This document shows positions 33,960 through 47,104 of a stretch of DNA of 64,000 nucleotides, in pieces. The notes under the pieces are model-generated. The model had not been told where the DNA came from. It saw only the letters and a list, made by a program, of their open reading frames with translations, and did no database searches. A program made the translations under genes and the position numbers. Position 1 is the stretch's first letter, and the number at the start of each line of letters is the position of its first letter. The stretch lies in NCBI RefSeq assembly GCF_010389155.1, contig NC_057769.1:25854735-25918734 (forward strand), written 5' to 3'. Source of the stretch: Erigeron canadensis (Eukaryota; Streptophyta; Magnoliopsida; Asterales; Asteraceae).

Positions 33960-36900
33960 ATGTCCGTCAATCAATCAAGAGGTGATAAAAACGAGTATCC
34001 ATCGCAATACAAAAAATCAAATCGATCTGCCAACTCATCGTCGCAAAGGAATTTTTCCGGCAATAAAGGCGGCGCCGCCGCCGGTTCCAACACCTCCTCA
34101 TCTAATAAAAGGTATAATTTTAATTATTAGGGTTTGTTTTATATATATGTATATATGTGTGTATGTGTAAAGTGTGTTTGGGGTCTGTTTTGATATATAT
34201 TTGTGTTTTGTTTATGTGAAGTTTTAAGAAGGTAAATAGTCATGCACAAGGAGTACAAACTCGGGTGAATAGTCCGAATACGAATGCGGAATCGGTGAAT
34301 ACGTCTGCTACTGGAGGTGCTAAAGTGCTTAATGGCGTGCATTCGCAACAGCCTGCACGTGGTATATGTGCTCTATAATATGAAATATTGTTTTGTTAAT
34401 GTCAAAGTTATTTATTGCTACACATTCGGTTTATTGTTACGTATTTTGTTTACTTTTCATTAGATAATTCATAACTTTTTTAATGACCTTTTTAGTATGA
34501 TTTTTCTTGATGGGTTGTCCATGTATAATGCAATGCCATGTCATTAAAATGGTACCGCATCATCTGTTTACTGAGGTTAGAGACATACAATAGCAGTGAA
34601 TTGAGAATCTTTTACGATAGCAAAACATGGATACTTGAATACATTTGGTAAACTTTTTGGCTTGTTTAAATAGGTTTTTACTTATTTGAAGTACCATAGA
34701 CGAAGAAAACAAAAGTTCGGGCTTATATTTAAACTTACTTGCTGTTTGAAATGGTACTTACTTTTAAACTGTATATATTGTAGGTCCGTCTGGTGCTCCT
34801 GCTACTGGTGCTAATATAAAGCCGTCCCATGTATCAAATGAGAAGATCACCCCGGGCCTACCGAGGGCCCCGCAGGGTAATGCTGGCGTTCCGGCTGCTG
34901 AGGCTACTGGTCTTTCGACTCCAACAAAGGGTATGGTCAATGGTGTTTGGCATTTGACATATTTTAGGGCCCTATTGCACTAATGAGTTGTGTCTTTTAG
35001 TTGAATGAAAATTATTTTGATTATTACTTATTGTGTGTGTGTTCAGATCAAGTAGATGCTTCTAAGGGTTTTTCTCTTCAATTTGGGTCAATTAGTCCCA
35101 GTTTGATGAATGGAATGCAGGTAACGTGACTCTCTGTGAGATGTAGTTCTAATATTCTTAGCTCGGTTTCATTATGGTCGACATTTATTTTTCTTTTGTA
35201 CTTCTGATTGGATAGTTTTCTTAGAGGCTCTTTGTTTTTTATGTTGTCTGTAGGTACCTGCACGAACCAGTTCTGCACCACCAAATTTTGATGAGCACAA
35301 ACAGGCCCAGGTGTGTTATGCAATATGGTTTGTGCTTGGCATGTACTAAGATGACTTATATCTGTACCAAAGATATATTTTGTTTCTATAGATTAAAATT
35401 AAATAATTTATAATGTTCCTTACTATGTTTAATTTGTACAATGTACAATATCGAATTAATTGCTAAAACTTAAAACTGAAGAAAAACAATAGTGTTATGA
35501 CAAGTAAATAACCAAGTTTATTGCTTATTAAACATTATGACTTATCTCAAGTTGGTACTAGCTAGTGGAAAATTTCGAACAGCCAAAAGGTGGACCTTGT
35601 TTTTTTTAAGATAACGAATGACATTTTTTCATGCAAGGATATCTTCTATGTCTGTTGGCATCAAGGTAGTTAAAGGTGAAGAGGCACTCAAGGCGACATT
35701 TCTCTATAAGAGCCTAACTGCCTAAGGGGAGAGTTCGAATACATTATAGGGTTAAGTTATGCCAGTAACATTCATCGCACAATTTAGCATAGAAGCAAAC
35801 GTTTTAAGCATAATATGGGATACAAAGAAGGATGCATATCTTAAATACTAGCTTTTAATAAGTAATACTTAAATAGTTAAATACCTGAAAAAGAGAGGCT
35901 ATAAATGAGTTAAGTTGCTAATGAACTAATTGCTTAAAGGCTCAAAGTTCATCTTTTGAGTTGAATGTGGAAATTGGAAAACTGAACTTCATCCTAATGT
36001 GTTTTGAATTTGAATTTACTAGTTTGCCCCGCCTTATGATTTCCCTTGGTGATGAGCCTCTGATCCCTCGCCTCTCGCCTAAGGCATGTGTATTTGTGTC
36101 TGACAACATCGGTTGGCATACACCATTTAATAGTATGTCGCTAAACGGGCTAGGGTTGGGTATGATTAGTACTTGCTAAACAATAATGTGTCAAATGGGG
36201 CTGTTGGTTTGGCCCTCGGGTCAAATACTTTGTTTTATTAACAATTTCTTTATAGAAATCAGAAAGTTTTGTGTCTATATTTGTGTGTCGGAAGTCGGTA
36301 GCATATTTAGATCACCTGTCCCTATTTTAATGACAACGGGACATATTCTTGCATGATGATAGAAATTTTAATTTTAGAATGATCGGTTTGATGGCAATGT
36401 GTATGTATACATTTTAATGATATATCTGTTTTGAATTTTCTTACAATTCTCTTATTTTTTAATCACTATCTGGCAGGCTCTTCATGAACCCTTAAAATCT
36501 GTTAAAGCTCCACCTCCAGCTGTCCCGAAACAAGAGTTACCTAGGAAAGATGCTGGGTCGGTTGATCAACCTAAGGCCAATGAGGTCCATCTTATCCCTA
36601 AACCAAAAAAAGACGTTCAAACCATGCCTTCACTTGCAACTCTACCTCAAAAGCTCTCTGGTCCTCCAATTCCTGGGGTTCCCATGCAAGCACAGATACC
36701 ATTCCATCATCCTCAACTTCATGTTCAGTATGGTGGTCTTAATCCACAAATGCAATCCCAAGGAATGACTAATATACCCCTCCCAATACCTTTACCGATG
36801 GGAAGTCCTCCTCAAGTGCAGCAGCCGGTATTTGTTGCTGGCATCCAGCATCATCCAATGCAGCAGCCTCAGGGGATCATTCATCAAGGTCCGAGTTTGA

Positions 36901-39900
36901 ACTTTCCAGCTCAAATAGGACCGCCTCAGATGCCACCTCAGCTAGGAAGTATGGGAATTGGTTTAGGACAACATTATCCTCAGCAGCAGACTGGAAAACC
37001 CACTGCGCATAGGAAAACTGTGAAGATTACTCACCCTGACACTCATGAGGAGTTGAGACTTGATGGTGGGTCCAAAGGGCCAGGCCTTAGGTCAACTCAT
37101 TCTCATGGGATGTCTCAGTCACAGGCAATATCATCTTTTCCATCTAGTCATCCAATGAACTACTATCCAAATCCAGTTTTTTTTCAACCACCTTCTAATC
37201 CTTTGGCCAGTACGCAAACAACTCATGTTTCTCAGCCACCGAGGCTTTATAGTCAGGTTGGCTGTCTTTTACGTTTTTTCTTTTGTTGAGAGGGTGTTTG
37301 GAATTTGGATATGAATTAAAACTGATTGTCAAAGTATCGCAAATTGAGTCTGAAATGATCAGTTTTGGGGTAAAGTGGATGGGTTCTGAGTACATTGGTT
37401 CATACCAGCCACAAGAAACTAGCTATTTAAGGGAAGACGTAATTGGTTATTTATCTTTTTTATCCCCCTATCTTAAGGACCATTCATTTGCATGTCTTAC
37501 TGCTAACAAATTTTTTGGGTTAAAAGTTTAGGCACTTTTTCAGTTTATTGCTAGTTTTATCTAGCACAATTAGATATTTTGAAAATCTCATAATAATTGT
37601 TATATTTTTGTCATTTTCATTAATAGACACTGGAACAATCAGAATTTCATTAACACTTAATCATTTATTCTGATGGTTGAACATCACATAATCAGTTTTA
37701 AAACACAAAAGTCCAAACATCCCTTAAGGCCTTGGTTAAAATAGCTTGCAACAGGCGTGGCTTTGCGTTGCGTGTTGCGACCCTAGGGCGCAATGCCAAG
37801 GATGTGGCGACCAGGTTACATGTTGCGAGCGCAACATGCCTGTAGCGAGCCGTTGCGTGTTGCGTGTTGCGTGTTGCGTCAGGGACTTTATCGCCACGGG
37901 TCACCACACGCTATTTCAAACCAAGCTTAAGGCTTAATTCTAATTTTTTTTTATTATGTTCGTCACACTAAATTTTCAGAAAGTAAAGATAAGACGACCT
38001 CCCGATTTTCTTAGTTTGATATGTATCTATGCAGGTGACAGTAAAACCTGCTGCTAATGCGCCTGAAAAGGTTATTGATTCTGCATCTATTATTGACAAA
38101 GATAAGCTCCACAAAACTCCCATAGATCATAAAACCAGCACTGGATTGTCTACTATAGCAAGTAAACCATCCAATGTAACACAATCTGAAAATTCATCCG
38201 TTTCTGCTTCTTCTAATGTTGAGGATGAAGTTGCAAAAGGGCCAATTGTGAGCAGGTCTGGTTCTTTTAAAGAGAAAAAGGCTCAATCAACTCCTCTGGA
38301 TCAGGTAATTAGCTGTATGTCTTGTTTGCTATTGTATACGACATTAACTTTCCTTAAATTGTGATCTGTTGTTTACTTGTATTTACAGGAGGTTGGACAT
38401 TTGGAAGTTTTAATGACCTCAAATCCTGTAATGGCAACCGAAGAGGAGGCTTCAGAAGCCAGCAAGAAAGTAGCTGCTGTAGATTTTACTGTTTCAAAAG
38501 GTAAAGAAGGCCTCAAGTGTACTGAAACAAGTGACGTTCAAGAGCCAATTGCTGAAGCTGTGGGGTCAGATGATCGGAAAGAAGATGTGAGGAACAACGA
38601 GCCTGAGCAACACAGGATTGTGACATCTACAAGTGATCAAAGTATGAGTGAACATAAATTACTGACATCAGCAGATCTTAATGTTCTTAATGCTGAAACA
38701 TCTTCACTTAATTTGGGCCCCTCTCCAAGTGATAATATCCCAGTTTCAGAATCTGATTCGAGGGCAGTATCAGTTTGTGTTCCTGAAGGAGTGGAGACAG
38801 TTGACACTGCCAGCTTGGAGTCTTCTACATCATTGGTTTCCATGGTGGATATCAGCAAGGGAAAGGGTAATATAGGTAAACCCAAGAAAAAGAAAAAAGA
38901 TATATTGAAACTTGCAGATGCTCAGGGGACAAATTCTGATCTTTATAATGCTTATAAAGGCCCAGAAGAAAAGAAAGGAACCCCATCTCCTGAAACACCA
39001 GATACTTCCTCGGGGATAACAGCAAAGCAGGTAGAGAAAGATGTTCCATGCGGCAGTAACAAATTTGAGCCAGATGATTGGGAAGATGCCGCTGATATTT
39101 CTACTCCCAAACTTGACACCCCGGGGAATTCAGTGGAAAATGATGGATTGGCCAAAAGGTATACCAGAGACTTTTTACTAAAATTCTGCGAACAGTGTAA
39201 AGAACTTCCAAACGGGTTTGAACTGATACCAGAGATATCCGAAGCAGTGGTATCTGTAAATGCTTCCCGGGAATCATATCCTAGCCCGGGTAGAGTTGTC
39301 GACAGATCAGCAGCCCGATTAGATCGCCGGTCAAGTAATGTCAGTCAGGATGACAGATGGAATAGGGGTCCCATTGGTGTTCCTGGATGGGACATACGGA
39401 TTGATAATAGCTACCCTGGAAATGTACCTGGTATTAGACCGGTCCATGGTGTGTCAAGGCACCCACGTGCATTGACACCGATTCAGTATACAAATGGCAT
39501 CTTATCTGGCCCAATGCAGTCTCCTGGCCCATATATGCAACGCAATAATTCTGATTCTGACAAGTGGCAACGTGCGAGTAGGGGTTTACCTTCTCCACAT
39601 ACTCCAATGCAAGATATGCATAAGGCAGAAAAAAAATATGAAGTGGGTAAAGTAACAGATGCAGAACAAGCCAAGCAAAGACAGTTAAAGAGTATCCTAA
39701 ATAAGCTAACTCCGCAAAACTTTGAAAAACTGTTTGACCAAGTCAAACAAGTGAATATCGACAATGCAGGAACTCTTTCAGGTGTAATTAATCAAATCTT
39801 TGATAAAGCTTTGATGGAACCCACATTCTGTGAAATGTATGCCAATTTTTGCTCTCGGCTGGCTGTAGATCTGCCAGATTTCAGTGAAGATAATCAAAAG

Positions 39901-42132
39901 ATCACGTTTAAGAGACTATTATTGAATAAATGTCAAGAAGAGTTTGAGAGAGGAGAACGGGAAGAACAAGAAGCCAATAGAACTGAGGAGGAAGGTGAAG
40001 TTATGCAAACTGAAGAGCAACGGGAAGAGAAAAGAATCAAGGCTCGGAGACGCATGTTGGGTAACATTAGATTAATCGGCGAGTTGTATAAAAAGAAAAT
40101 GTTGACAGAAAGAATTATGCATGAATGCATAAAGAAACTGTTGGGCCAGAATCAAAACCCAGACGAGGAAAACATAGAGTCGTTGTGTAAATTGATGACC
40201 ACAATTGGGGCAATGATTGATCATCCTAAAGCTAAGGAACACATCGATGCGTATTTTGGCACGATGTTAAGATTATCAGATAACATGATACTTTCTTCAA
40301 GGCTGCGTTTTATGTTGAAAGACGTTATTGATATGCGGAAGAATAAATGGCAGCAAAGAATGAAAGTGGAAGGACCCAAAAAGATTGAAGATGTACACCG
40401 CGACATTATTCAAGAACGGCATGAACAAACAACCAGACTCACTCGTGGACCGAGTTTCAACTCTTCACTTAGGAGGGGGCCAAGTCAGCCCACGGACTTT
40501 GGACAAAGAGGGTCAAACTCGAATCTTTTACCTTCGCCGAATTCTCAAATGGGTGGATTTCGTGGACCGCCCCAACAGCTTCGTGGCTACGGAAATCAAG
40601 ATTCTCGATTTGATGAGAGACAGGCGTCTGAAAATAGGATGCTGTTAAGATCCTTTGGTGATAATGACTCTATTACCCTTGGCCCACAAGGTGGGCTTGC
40701 GAGGGGGATGTCTGTTAGAGGTCAACCTTCCATTCAAAGTATAATATCTGAGCCTGCAGCCTCTAGGAGAGTTGCACCTGGTCCAAATGGTTTTGGTCCA
40801 CGAGAAGACCTTGGTTCGAGATATATCTCGGAGCGGTTAACTCCTCAACCCGCTTATGGCCCGTCATATGTTAATCGAGACATATCAAACCCCGAGCAAG
40901 GGTTTGACCATGGTGCATCCTCTTCACTAGTGGCAAATCCTTCGCAAAACGTCTCTTCAGATAAAGTCTGGCCTGAAGAGCGTTTACGCGATATGTCGAT
41001 GCAGGCAATTAAAGAATTTTATAGGTACCTATTCTCTTTTTTGTGAGCTTTTTGGAGTGTAGTCCTTGGCTTATTTTTTTGGCTTATTGATTACTTTGGT
41101 GTTCTTATTTTCAGTGCAAGAGACGAGAAAGAAGTTGCTTTATGCATCAAGGATTTGAATGCACCCAGTTATTATCCGTCAATGATATCCATTTGGGTTA
41201 GTGATTCCTTTGAGAGGAAAGACGTGGATAGAGATTCACTTACTAAGCTCCTTGTCAATCTTGCAAAAGCTCCAGATGGAATGCTAAATCAAGGCTCATA
41301 TATTCAAGGGTAATAATATTATCTATAATATTTATGATCGTTAGTTAGTGCATAAATTTTACCCTACTGTTTATGAGAGGTGTCAGGATTGACGGGTTGG
41401 ATGATGGTTATATTGAGCTGGGTTTGAAACAGATCTTCTATTAATACAGGGTGGTTGGCCCCTAAAATTTTTTGTTCTCTTCTCATGAATAAGCAAATGT
41501 ATTGATCGTGATTTGCATATACAGTATTACAACGTTAATAATTTAAATCTTTAAAGAAGAGCGATTAGGGTGCCGTATGTAAGACTGGGTGACATGATTT
41601 GTTTGAACTTTTATGATTACTCGTCCGTAATAATACACAACCCAAAATGAGTTGAAATGGACACCTCTACTACTTGTGTTTGCCTTTTGCTATACTAACT
41701 AATGCACATTTATGTTTTTATATAATTTATATATATCTTTGCATATATGTATATATGTTTGGGAGTTTAAAAGCATCGTTGTTTTGTTTGAAAATGACCA
41801 GGTTTAAAGCTGTTCTTGCTACTTTGGAGGATTCTGTCAACGATGCTCCAAGAGCAGCAGAATATTTTGGCCGAATATTGGGGAAACTGCTTATAGAAGA
41901 TGTGATTTCGTATAAAGAAGCGTGGGGGTTGATATATGAAGGCGGGGAGGAGCAAGGAAGGCTAGTCGAAATAGGACTTGCTGCAGAAGTACTCGGGGTC
42001 ATTTTGGAGATAATTAAATCTGAAAAAGGCGACCCGTTTTTGAATGAAGTTCGTGCAGTATCTAATCCTAAGTTGGAGGAATTTCGGCCTCCAAATATTA
42101 AAAAACCGTTGAGATTAGACAAGTTCATTTAG
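33960..42132 (+). CDS. EIF4G: Eukaryotic translation initiation factor 4G (eIF4G, large form)
   Basis: Ten coding exons: 33960-34111, 34222-34361, 34784-34930, 35047-35120, 35254-35310, 36477-37256, 38035-38304, 38389-41024, 41115-41309 and 41802-42132, totalling 1593 residues. eIF4G is the scaffold of the cap-binding complex eIF4F, bridging eIF4E, eIF4A, PABP and eIF3. The N-terminus MSVNQSRGDKNE, the FSLQFGSISP motif and a long proline/glutamine-rich stretch mark the large plant form, not eIFiso4G. The eIF4E-binding motif YTRDFLL is at about residues 798-804, a MIF4G domain (starts LKSILNKLTPQNFEKL) at about 973-1195, and an MA3 domain from about 1415 to the end. All splices keep frame; the intron 7 donor CAG|GTTGGC is weak but supported by the conserved YSQ-VTVKP junction. 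No disruption was seen. Confidence 0.95.
35311..36476 (+). other. eIF4G intron 6 (1.17 kb), no second gene
   Basis: The largest eIF4G intron contains AGGCGA/CTCGCCT-type segments near 35650-35720 and 36060-36085 that are inverted relative to each other and may be the ends of an old insertion. A 72-codon frame at 35961-36179 has no support as an exon. Confidence 0.4.
37723..37934. mobile_element. MITE-like element in eIF4G intron 7
   Basis: The left tip TTAAGGCCTTGGTTAAAATAGC is the imperfect inverse of the right tip GCTATTTCAAACCAAGCTTAA. The interior is GC-rich, unlike the intron around it, and includes four tandem GTTGCGT units at 37852-37879. CTTAA flanks both sides, possibly a target duplication. 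It lies wholly inside the intron and should be spliced out. Confidence 0.65.
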
Positions 42133-42480
42133 ATAAGATAGTGATGCTCATTATTGAATCTAGTTAGAAAATGAAATTAGTGTCTAGCTTAAATAGGCTA
42201 ATGTGAGTGGTCAGATAGTAAGCAATATATATGATTTTGGGGTTTTTTTTCAATTTTCTTTATTCTTAAATTTGTTATTAACTTGAAAAGAGATTATATT
42301 CCAATTGCAAAAAAGAGAAGGTTCAGTGAGCATATCATCCAGTTTTTTTAAGTTTGTGCTTGATATACTAGGTTTATATATTACTTGATATTTTGTATAT
42401 ATATATATTAGTTGCTAAAATGCATTTTTTTTGTTGCCTCAAATATCCAATGGATGAGATGGATTAGTCGATATTCATTG
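42133..42480 (+). other. eIF4G 3'UTR region
   Basis: This follows the TAG at 42130-42132. AT-rich, with TTTGTATATATATATATTAG near 42393; the exact poly(A) site is not fixed. Confidence 0.45.
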
Positions 42481-44341
42481 GGTGACTTTAAATTATTTTC
42501 GCAATAAAAAAAAACTTGAAATATGACGTAAACATTGTTATCAATAAATATGTTGTTCCAACTTTTAAAAATCACAAGTCATCATTTTTTCATATTACGT
42601 TACCCGTGCAATGCGGCGGCAACGGTGTGGTGGTAGAAGACGGCAAGTTTGTGGTAGTGACAGCGTCGAGTGATGTTAGATAATTGATGTAAAAGTAATT
42701 GATGGATATTTTTTTTAAAAAAAGCCGATGATGTTATATAATCATTAAGAGTTTTTTATTCATTTTTTCCTATGTAGTTATTCAACACATGAGCTATTTT
42801 TTTTTTGTTATAGATAGAATCAAAAGTCCCTAGTTATTTAGTTTGTACAATCAAAAGGCATAATGATTTCCATGCTTTTTACAATCCAAGTCTTAATATA
42901 TTGAATACTAAATACTAGCTTAAAGTTTTTTTGGTTGCAACATCAAGATTTAAGAAACACACCACTTCAAAAGTTACATATGAAAATGTAAAATATGTTA
43001 AACAAATGTGCAATACAAAAAATAATAACAAATTTAATTAATTTCTTAGTAATGGATGACATCCATGTATGACAAAATTTCATCAATATCGCACTCCATT
43101 AAACATCCATATTCATTCCACATCCAATATTCATCCACTTAACGTCACTCATATCCTTCAATAATGGATCGGATCGGGTAGATATTCATTAGATCAGATT
43201 ACCATTTTCATCCACACATGAAAATAAAGCATATGATGCTTTGTGTATCTGTGGCGGTTATACAAATACCACCACTACATACTAAAGCTGACATTAAGGT
43301 TGTGGGATTAGGCATCGAGGTATTTGATGCTGAAGCTGCCATAATTTACGGCTGAGTTGTTAGTGCAACCTCCAATAGCATTTACAAGGATTTTTTCATG
43401 TTAAAAAAAATATAAAACCACTTATTTCTATATTATTTTTAATTACTGTGAATAAGTCTTTGATCTTTAAGCTATTCTGTGATTGGCATGCTATAATCTC
43501 ATTGGTATCCTGTGAATGAAGTGCCCCTTTCCTAAGCGTGTAGTACAAAGTGGACATATTCCCTGGGGTCATTAGATCACCTCGTAAATTAAAATCTCCA
43601 ACCAGGATCCATAAGAATTATTAAGGATTTTAGCATGGTCATAAATTTCGGTATTAACTTCGATATTACCGGTACCGAACCGATTGGTACCGATACCGAT
43701 TTTACCTCAAAATCAAAACGCTACTAATTTTCGGCAAGGGTACCGGTTCGATACCGGTTTTCCCGTTTATTTGCTCATCCCTAATTAAGCTGTAATTATC
43801 ATTCTACCGTTCATAGGCCGTCTGTTCAAGTATATAAACGACAACCGTCTGTTCAAATTATAAACGACAAGTATGCAACTGTATGCTTTGTTAATTTCTA
43901 TTGATATAATTTCTATTGTTTTTGTTCCAAAATATGGGTTTTCAGTAGGTTTTGACAATGTGGAAATTTTTGGTTTTGTAATAAGGACTATGGGGTTGTT
44001 TTTTGTTTTTGTTTCTTAGTTAAAAGAAAAATGGAAATTAAAATTAAACAAATGTGGAATTTTGGTTAGTGACCAATAGTAGTTAATTTATATGCAAAAG
44101 CAAAGCTAAGATGGTTTTAGTTGGAATTTAGATTTAGATAAATTTCTTCGTAATATCACTATATATATATATATATATACCAAGTTTTTTATCCGCACGA
44201 TGTGCGGTTGTTATAATTATCGGTTCATTCTTATTTGTTAATGTTTTGTATATTTTGCAGATAAATAGAAACAAAACAATGTTAAATACATTAATGAAAA
44301 TCATGTTATTATAAAGTTAATTTTTAAAATACCAAAGATAT
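42481..44341. other. Intergenic stretch between eIF4G and a solo LTR
   Basis: No gene was seen. It holds a worn minus-strand Helitron 3' region (CCCGTGCAATGCGGCGGCAA at about 42605, matching the 56341 element), two tandem copies of CCGTCTGTTCAA..AAACGACAA (43818-43870), a TA run at 44160-44182 and a CCGCACGATGTGCGG hairpin at about 44192. The last may be another Helitron end. Confidence 0.55.
43655..43770. repeat. ACCGGTACCGAT-rich repeat
   Basis: Degenerate repeats of GGTACCGAACCG, GGTACCGATACCGAT and GGTACCGGTTCGATACCGG cluster here. A similar cluster is at about 63795-63900 and a fragment near 24215-24260. It is a low-complexity family of unknown origin. Confidence 0.6.
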
Positions 44342-46033
44342 TGAAACGACTCGACCCGAAAACATAAATTTTTTTTAAAAAATTTTATAACCAGATGAAG
44401 AAAACGACAACCCAGATGAAGAAAAAGGGACAACCCAGATGAAGAAAATGCATAACCCGGATGAACAAAATGCATAACCCAGATGAACAAAATAACAACT
44501 GAGATGAAGAAGATGCATAACCTAGGTGAAGAAAATGACAACCCAGATGAACAAAATACATAACCGAGATGAACAAAATGACAACCTAGATGAAGAAGAT
44601 GCATAACCCAGATGAAGAAAATGACAAACCTAATGAACAAAATGTATAACTCAGATAAAGACTTAAAAGACTTGCAACTTTCACCATTCATTTTCAGTTC
44701 AAAACAATTGTAAAACTTAAAAAATGCACTAAAGATATATGATTCAACTTAGGGAAAACTTTCAATAACATAAATATAAGCAAGTCTTCATATTCACAAT
44801 CAAATAGGTCATTTACCCATTTTGCCAAACCTTTATTTTGACACTTAAGTCACCATGACCATGATACAAAATCTGAATGTACACAAACTTCATTACATGA
44901 CAATACTGAATTCAAGCCATTACATGACCTCACTTTAAGCATAATTCGAGTACTCTTTTGACCATACATTCATTTACACACCTAAATGGGTAGTTTACCC
45001 AAAACGCAGATTTTCAAGTCAAACAAACACTTTTCAAGTACCAAAAGACCATGCATGACATACTTTGCAGAGAATGTAAATAAGACCAAGTTTACCAAAA
45101 TGACAAAAGTATCATGAGCCATATGAGGTAGGATAACTAGCTGCCTAAACAAAAGTTCCATTCTTTTAAGAATGGATAAATACCTCCAAGTCTTCTATAT
45201 CAACCTTCCTTCTAAAACTTCAATCAATAATACTAGTTTCCTCTTTCGGAATCACCTATAAAAAGGGTAAACAACTAAAACGTAAGAGAATGCTTAGCGA
45301 ATATTCTTGCATACATTTATATACACGAAGGTGGGCAACGCACAAAAGGACTATCACATGTAGCCTATGGCACCATTGTGCCATATCTACATGCTCACCT
45401 TTGTACTTTTACGCATTAGATGGATCCATATAAGCAGTTCAACACAAACAATATTACGGAGTATATACTTGGGATTCTTAGGCCCCATACACAAGTTCTT
45501 AGGCCTCATAAATCACATAACAAGAGGTTCTTAGGCCTCATTCATCCTATTGTCCCACATGGGATTTTAACGCCAAATCGATAATTACCACATATGAAAT
45601 CCATCATCATATGGTAATCGACCCGACGTATACATAAAGGTATGCAACAATACTCACCTCCTTCGCGACTCGAACAACAACTCAATATAATCGCAAAAGC
45701 ACAATTACAAGTCTTTAACCTATCATTTCCAAAAGATTATTATTATTGTGATTGTTATTCACTTACTTGAATTTGATTAATTGAAAGTGTCAAATTGTTA
45801 GAGTCAAATTGTTTTGAGTGAAGTAGAAAAGAGATTAAAAAGGATGGTAGAAATGTTAATGGAGCTATGAGTCACATATGGAAAAATGGCTTCCTTGATG
45901 TCACGCCTCTTTTATTGATTTATGGGTATTTTATCCGCTATTATAATTTTAAAAATGAAATACTATGAACTTATTCTAATATCAAAACTATAACAAATAG
46001 TTGATTTTTTACCTTAAAATTCGAGATGTTACA
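44342..46033 (-). mobile_element. Solo LTR of the 6322-type family
   Basis: On the + strand it begins TGAAACGACTCGACCC and ends CGAGATGTTACA, flanked by GATAT on both sides (44337-44341 and 46034-46038). Read on the minus strand it starts TGTAACATCTCGAATTTTAAGGT, like the LTR at 6322. It carries a minisatellite near its 3' end and three GGTTCTTAGGCCTCA-type short repeats at 45470-45540. The inverted AAACAACTAAAACGTAAG...GCTTAGCG module lies at about 45265-45300. It is 1.69 kb with no internal region. Confidence 0.9.
44389..44661. repeat. 21-22-bp minisatellite, about 13 units
   Basis: Units of the form CCCAGATGAAGAAAATGCATAA or CCCAGATGAACAAAATGACAA repeat about 13 times. Two unit endings, GCATAA/ACATAA and GACAA/AACAA, alternate for much of the array, suggesting a ~43-bp higher-order unit. 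On the minus strand it produces a 124-codon hydrophobic frame that is a by-product of the repeat. Confidence 0.9.
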
Positions 46034-46267
46034 GATATTGTTGAAGCTAATGTATAAATATATTAAAAATATATTGATGTTATTAATTAGTTCGAAATAA
46101 GTTTTTGTGAAATCACTTCTGAATTGCAAAAGACCCTTCATGGCTTGAACATAAACATTAGAATACCGTCTTTTGCTACTGGAACTCAATAAGTCGATAT
46201 TATTAAATTATATAGCTAGATTATTGCTCGCGTAAATGCGTAATACGTGAAAAATATATACAAGTAA

Positions 46268-47104
46268 CTAGTACTAATGCTCGTACGATATACGGTAACT
46301 ATAAATTGTATCATAAAGAAATTCGAATATACTACATACATGATTCATGAGTATAAAATAAATTGTGGTTAAAGTAAACCGATGATCGAAGCTAAATTAT
46401 ACTCCATCCGTCCCATTTTAAATGACATATTTTGACTTTTCAAGTCTTTTTCTTTAAACTTTGATCATGAATATCTTTGTTTGTGTTATATATTAGTTGA
46501 TGAAATTTATATCATTGAAAAGTATAGTCAAAATTCAATCCATTCATAAATTTTATAGCAAGTGTTATAAAGTACAAACAAAAGCATTTACGGTCAAAGT
46601 TGAAGGCAGAAGACTTGACAAGTCAAGTTTGAACAATTAAAATGGGACGGAGGGAGTAATAAAAAGTAATGATAAATATAATATATGTTTAGTTAGAGTT
46701 CTGGATATACCTTAATTTTTTACAATCACATCAAATTCGAAAATTGTAAGCATAGTGGATGATGGCAAATAGCCTTGTGATTTCAGATCGTAAACTCAAA
46801 CTTTTAAAGTGTTCATGTTAATAATTTATTATAAATAATATAAGTAATAGTAGTTGAAGAATTAGAAAAAAAGTAATAAATTTATTAATGAGAAAACAAT
46901 TAATCAAATAAAATTATAATGTGTTTTGTATTTATAAGCGAAGAGTTAGAGTTTGATTATAAGTCTAATAAGGAAATTGAATCTATATACATTTAAAAAA
47001 GTTAACTTAATAAAATAAATAAGTTAAAAAGACACGTGTCGATCAAGAATTACGCCACGTGTTGTTTAAACAATATCTTAATCATGTTTTAGTTTATTGG
47101 TAGA
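46268..47104 (-). mobile_element. Helitron interrupted by a Stowaway MITE
   Basis: On the minus strand it starts TCTACCAATAAACTAAAACA at 47104 and ends with ...ATTAGTACTAG at 46268, sitting between A46267 and T47105. Start, CGACACGTGTC and CCACGTGTTG blocks and end all match the Helitron at 60577-61373. Removing the Stowaway (46402-46656 plus one TA) leaves about 580 bp. Confidence 0.78.
46402..46656. mobile_element. Stowaway (Tc1/mariner) MITE
   Basis: The ends CTCCATCCGTCCCATTTTAA and TTAAAATGGGACGGAGGGAG are the classical Stowaway TIRs, flanked by TA on both sides. It is 255 bp and non-coding, inserted in a Helitron. Confidence 0.95.

Noticed and set aside
43290..43350. Possible AP2-like peptide (GIEVFDAEAAIIYG)
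   Set aside because: It resembles a few residues of the AP2/ERF domain but is too short and lacks the flanking conserved residues.
44317..44691. 124-codon hydrophobic minus-strand frame
   Set aside because: It is a translation of the 21-22-bp minisatellite; open because the unit lacks stops in that frame.
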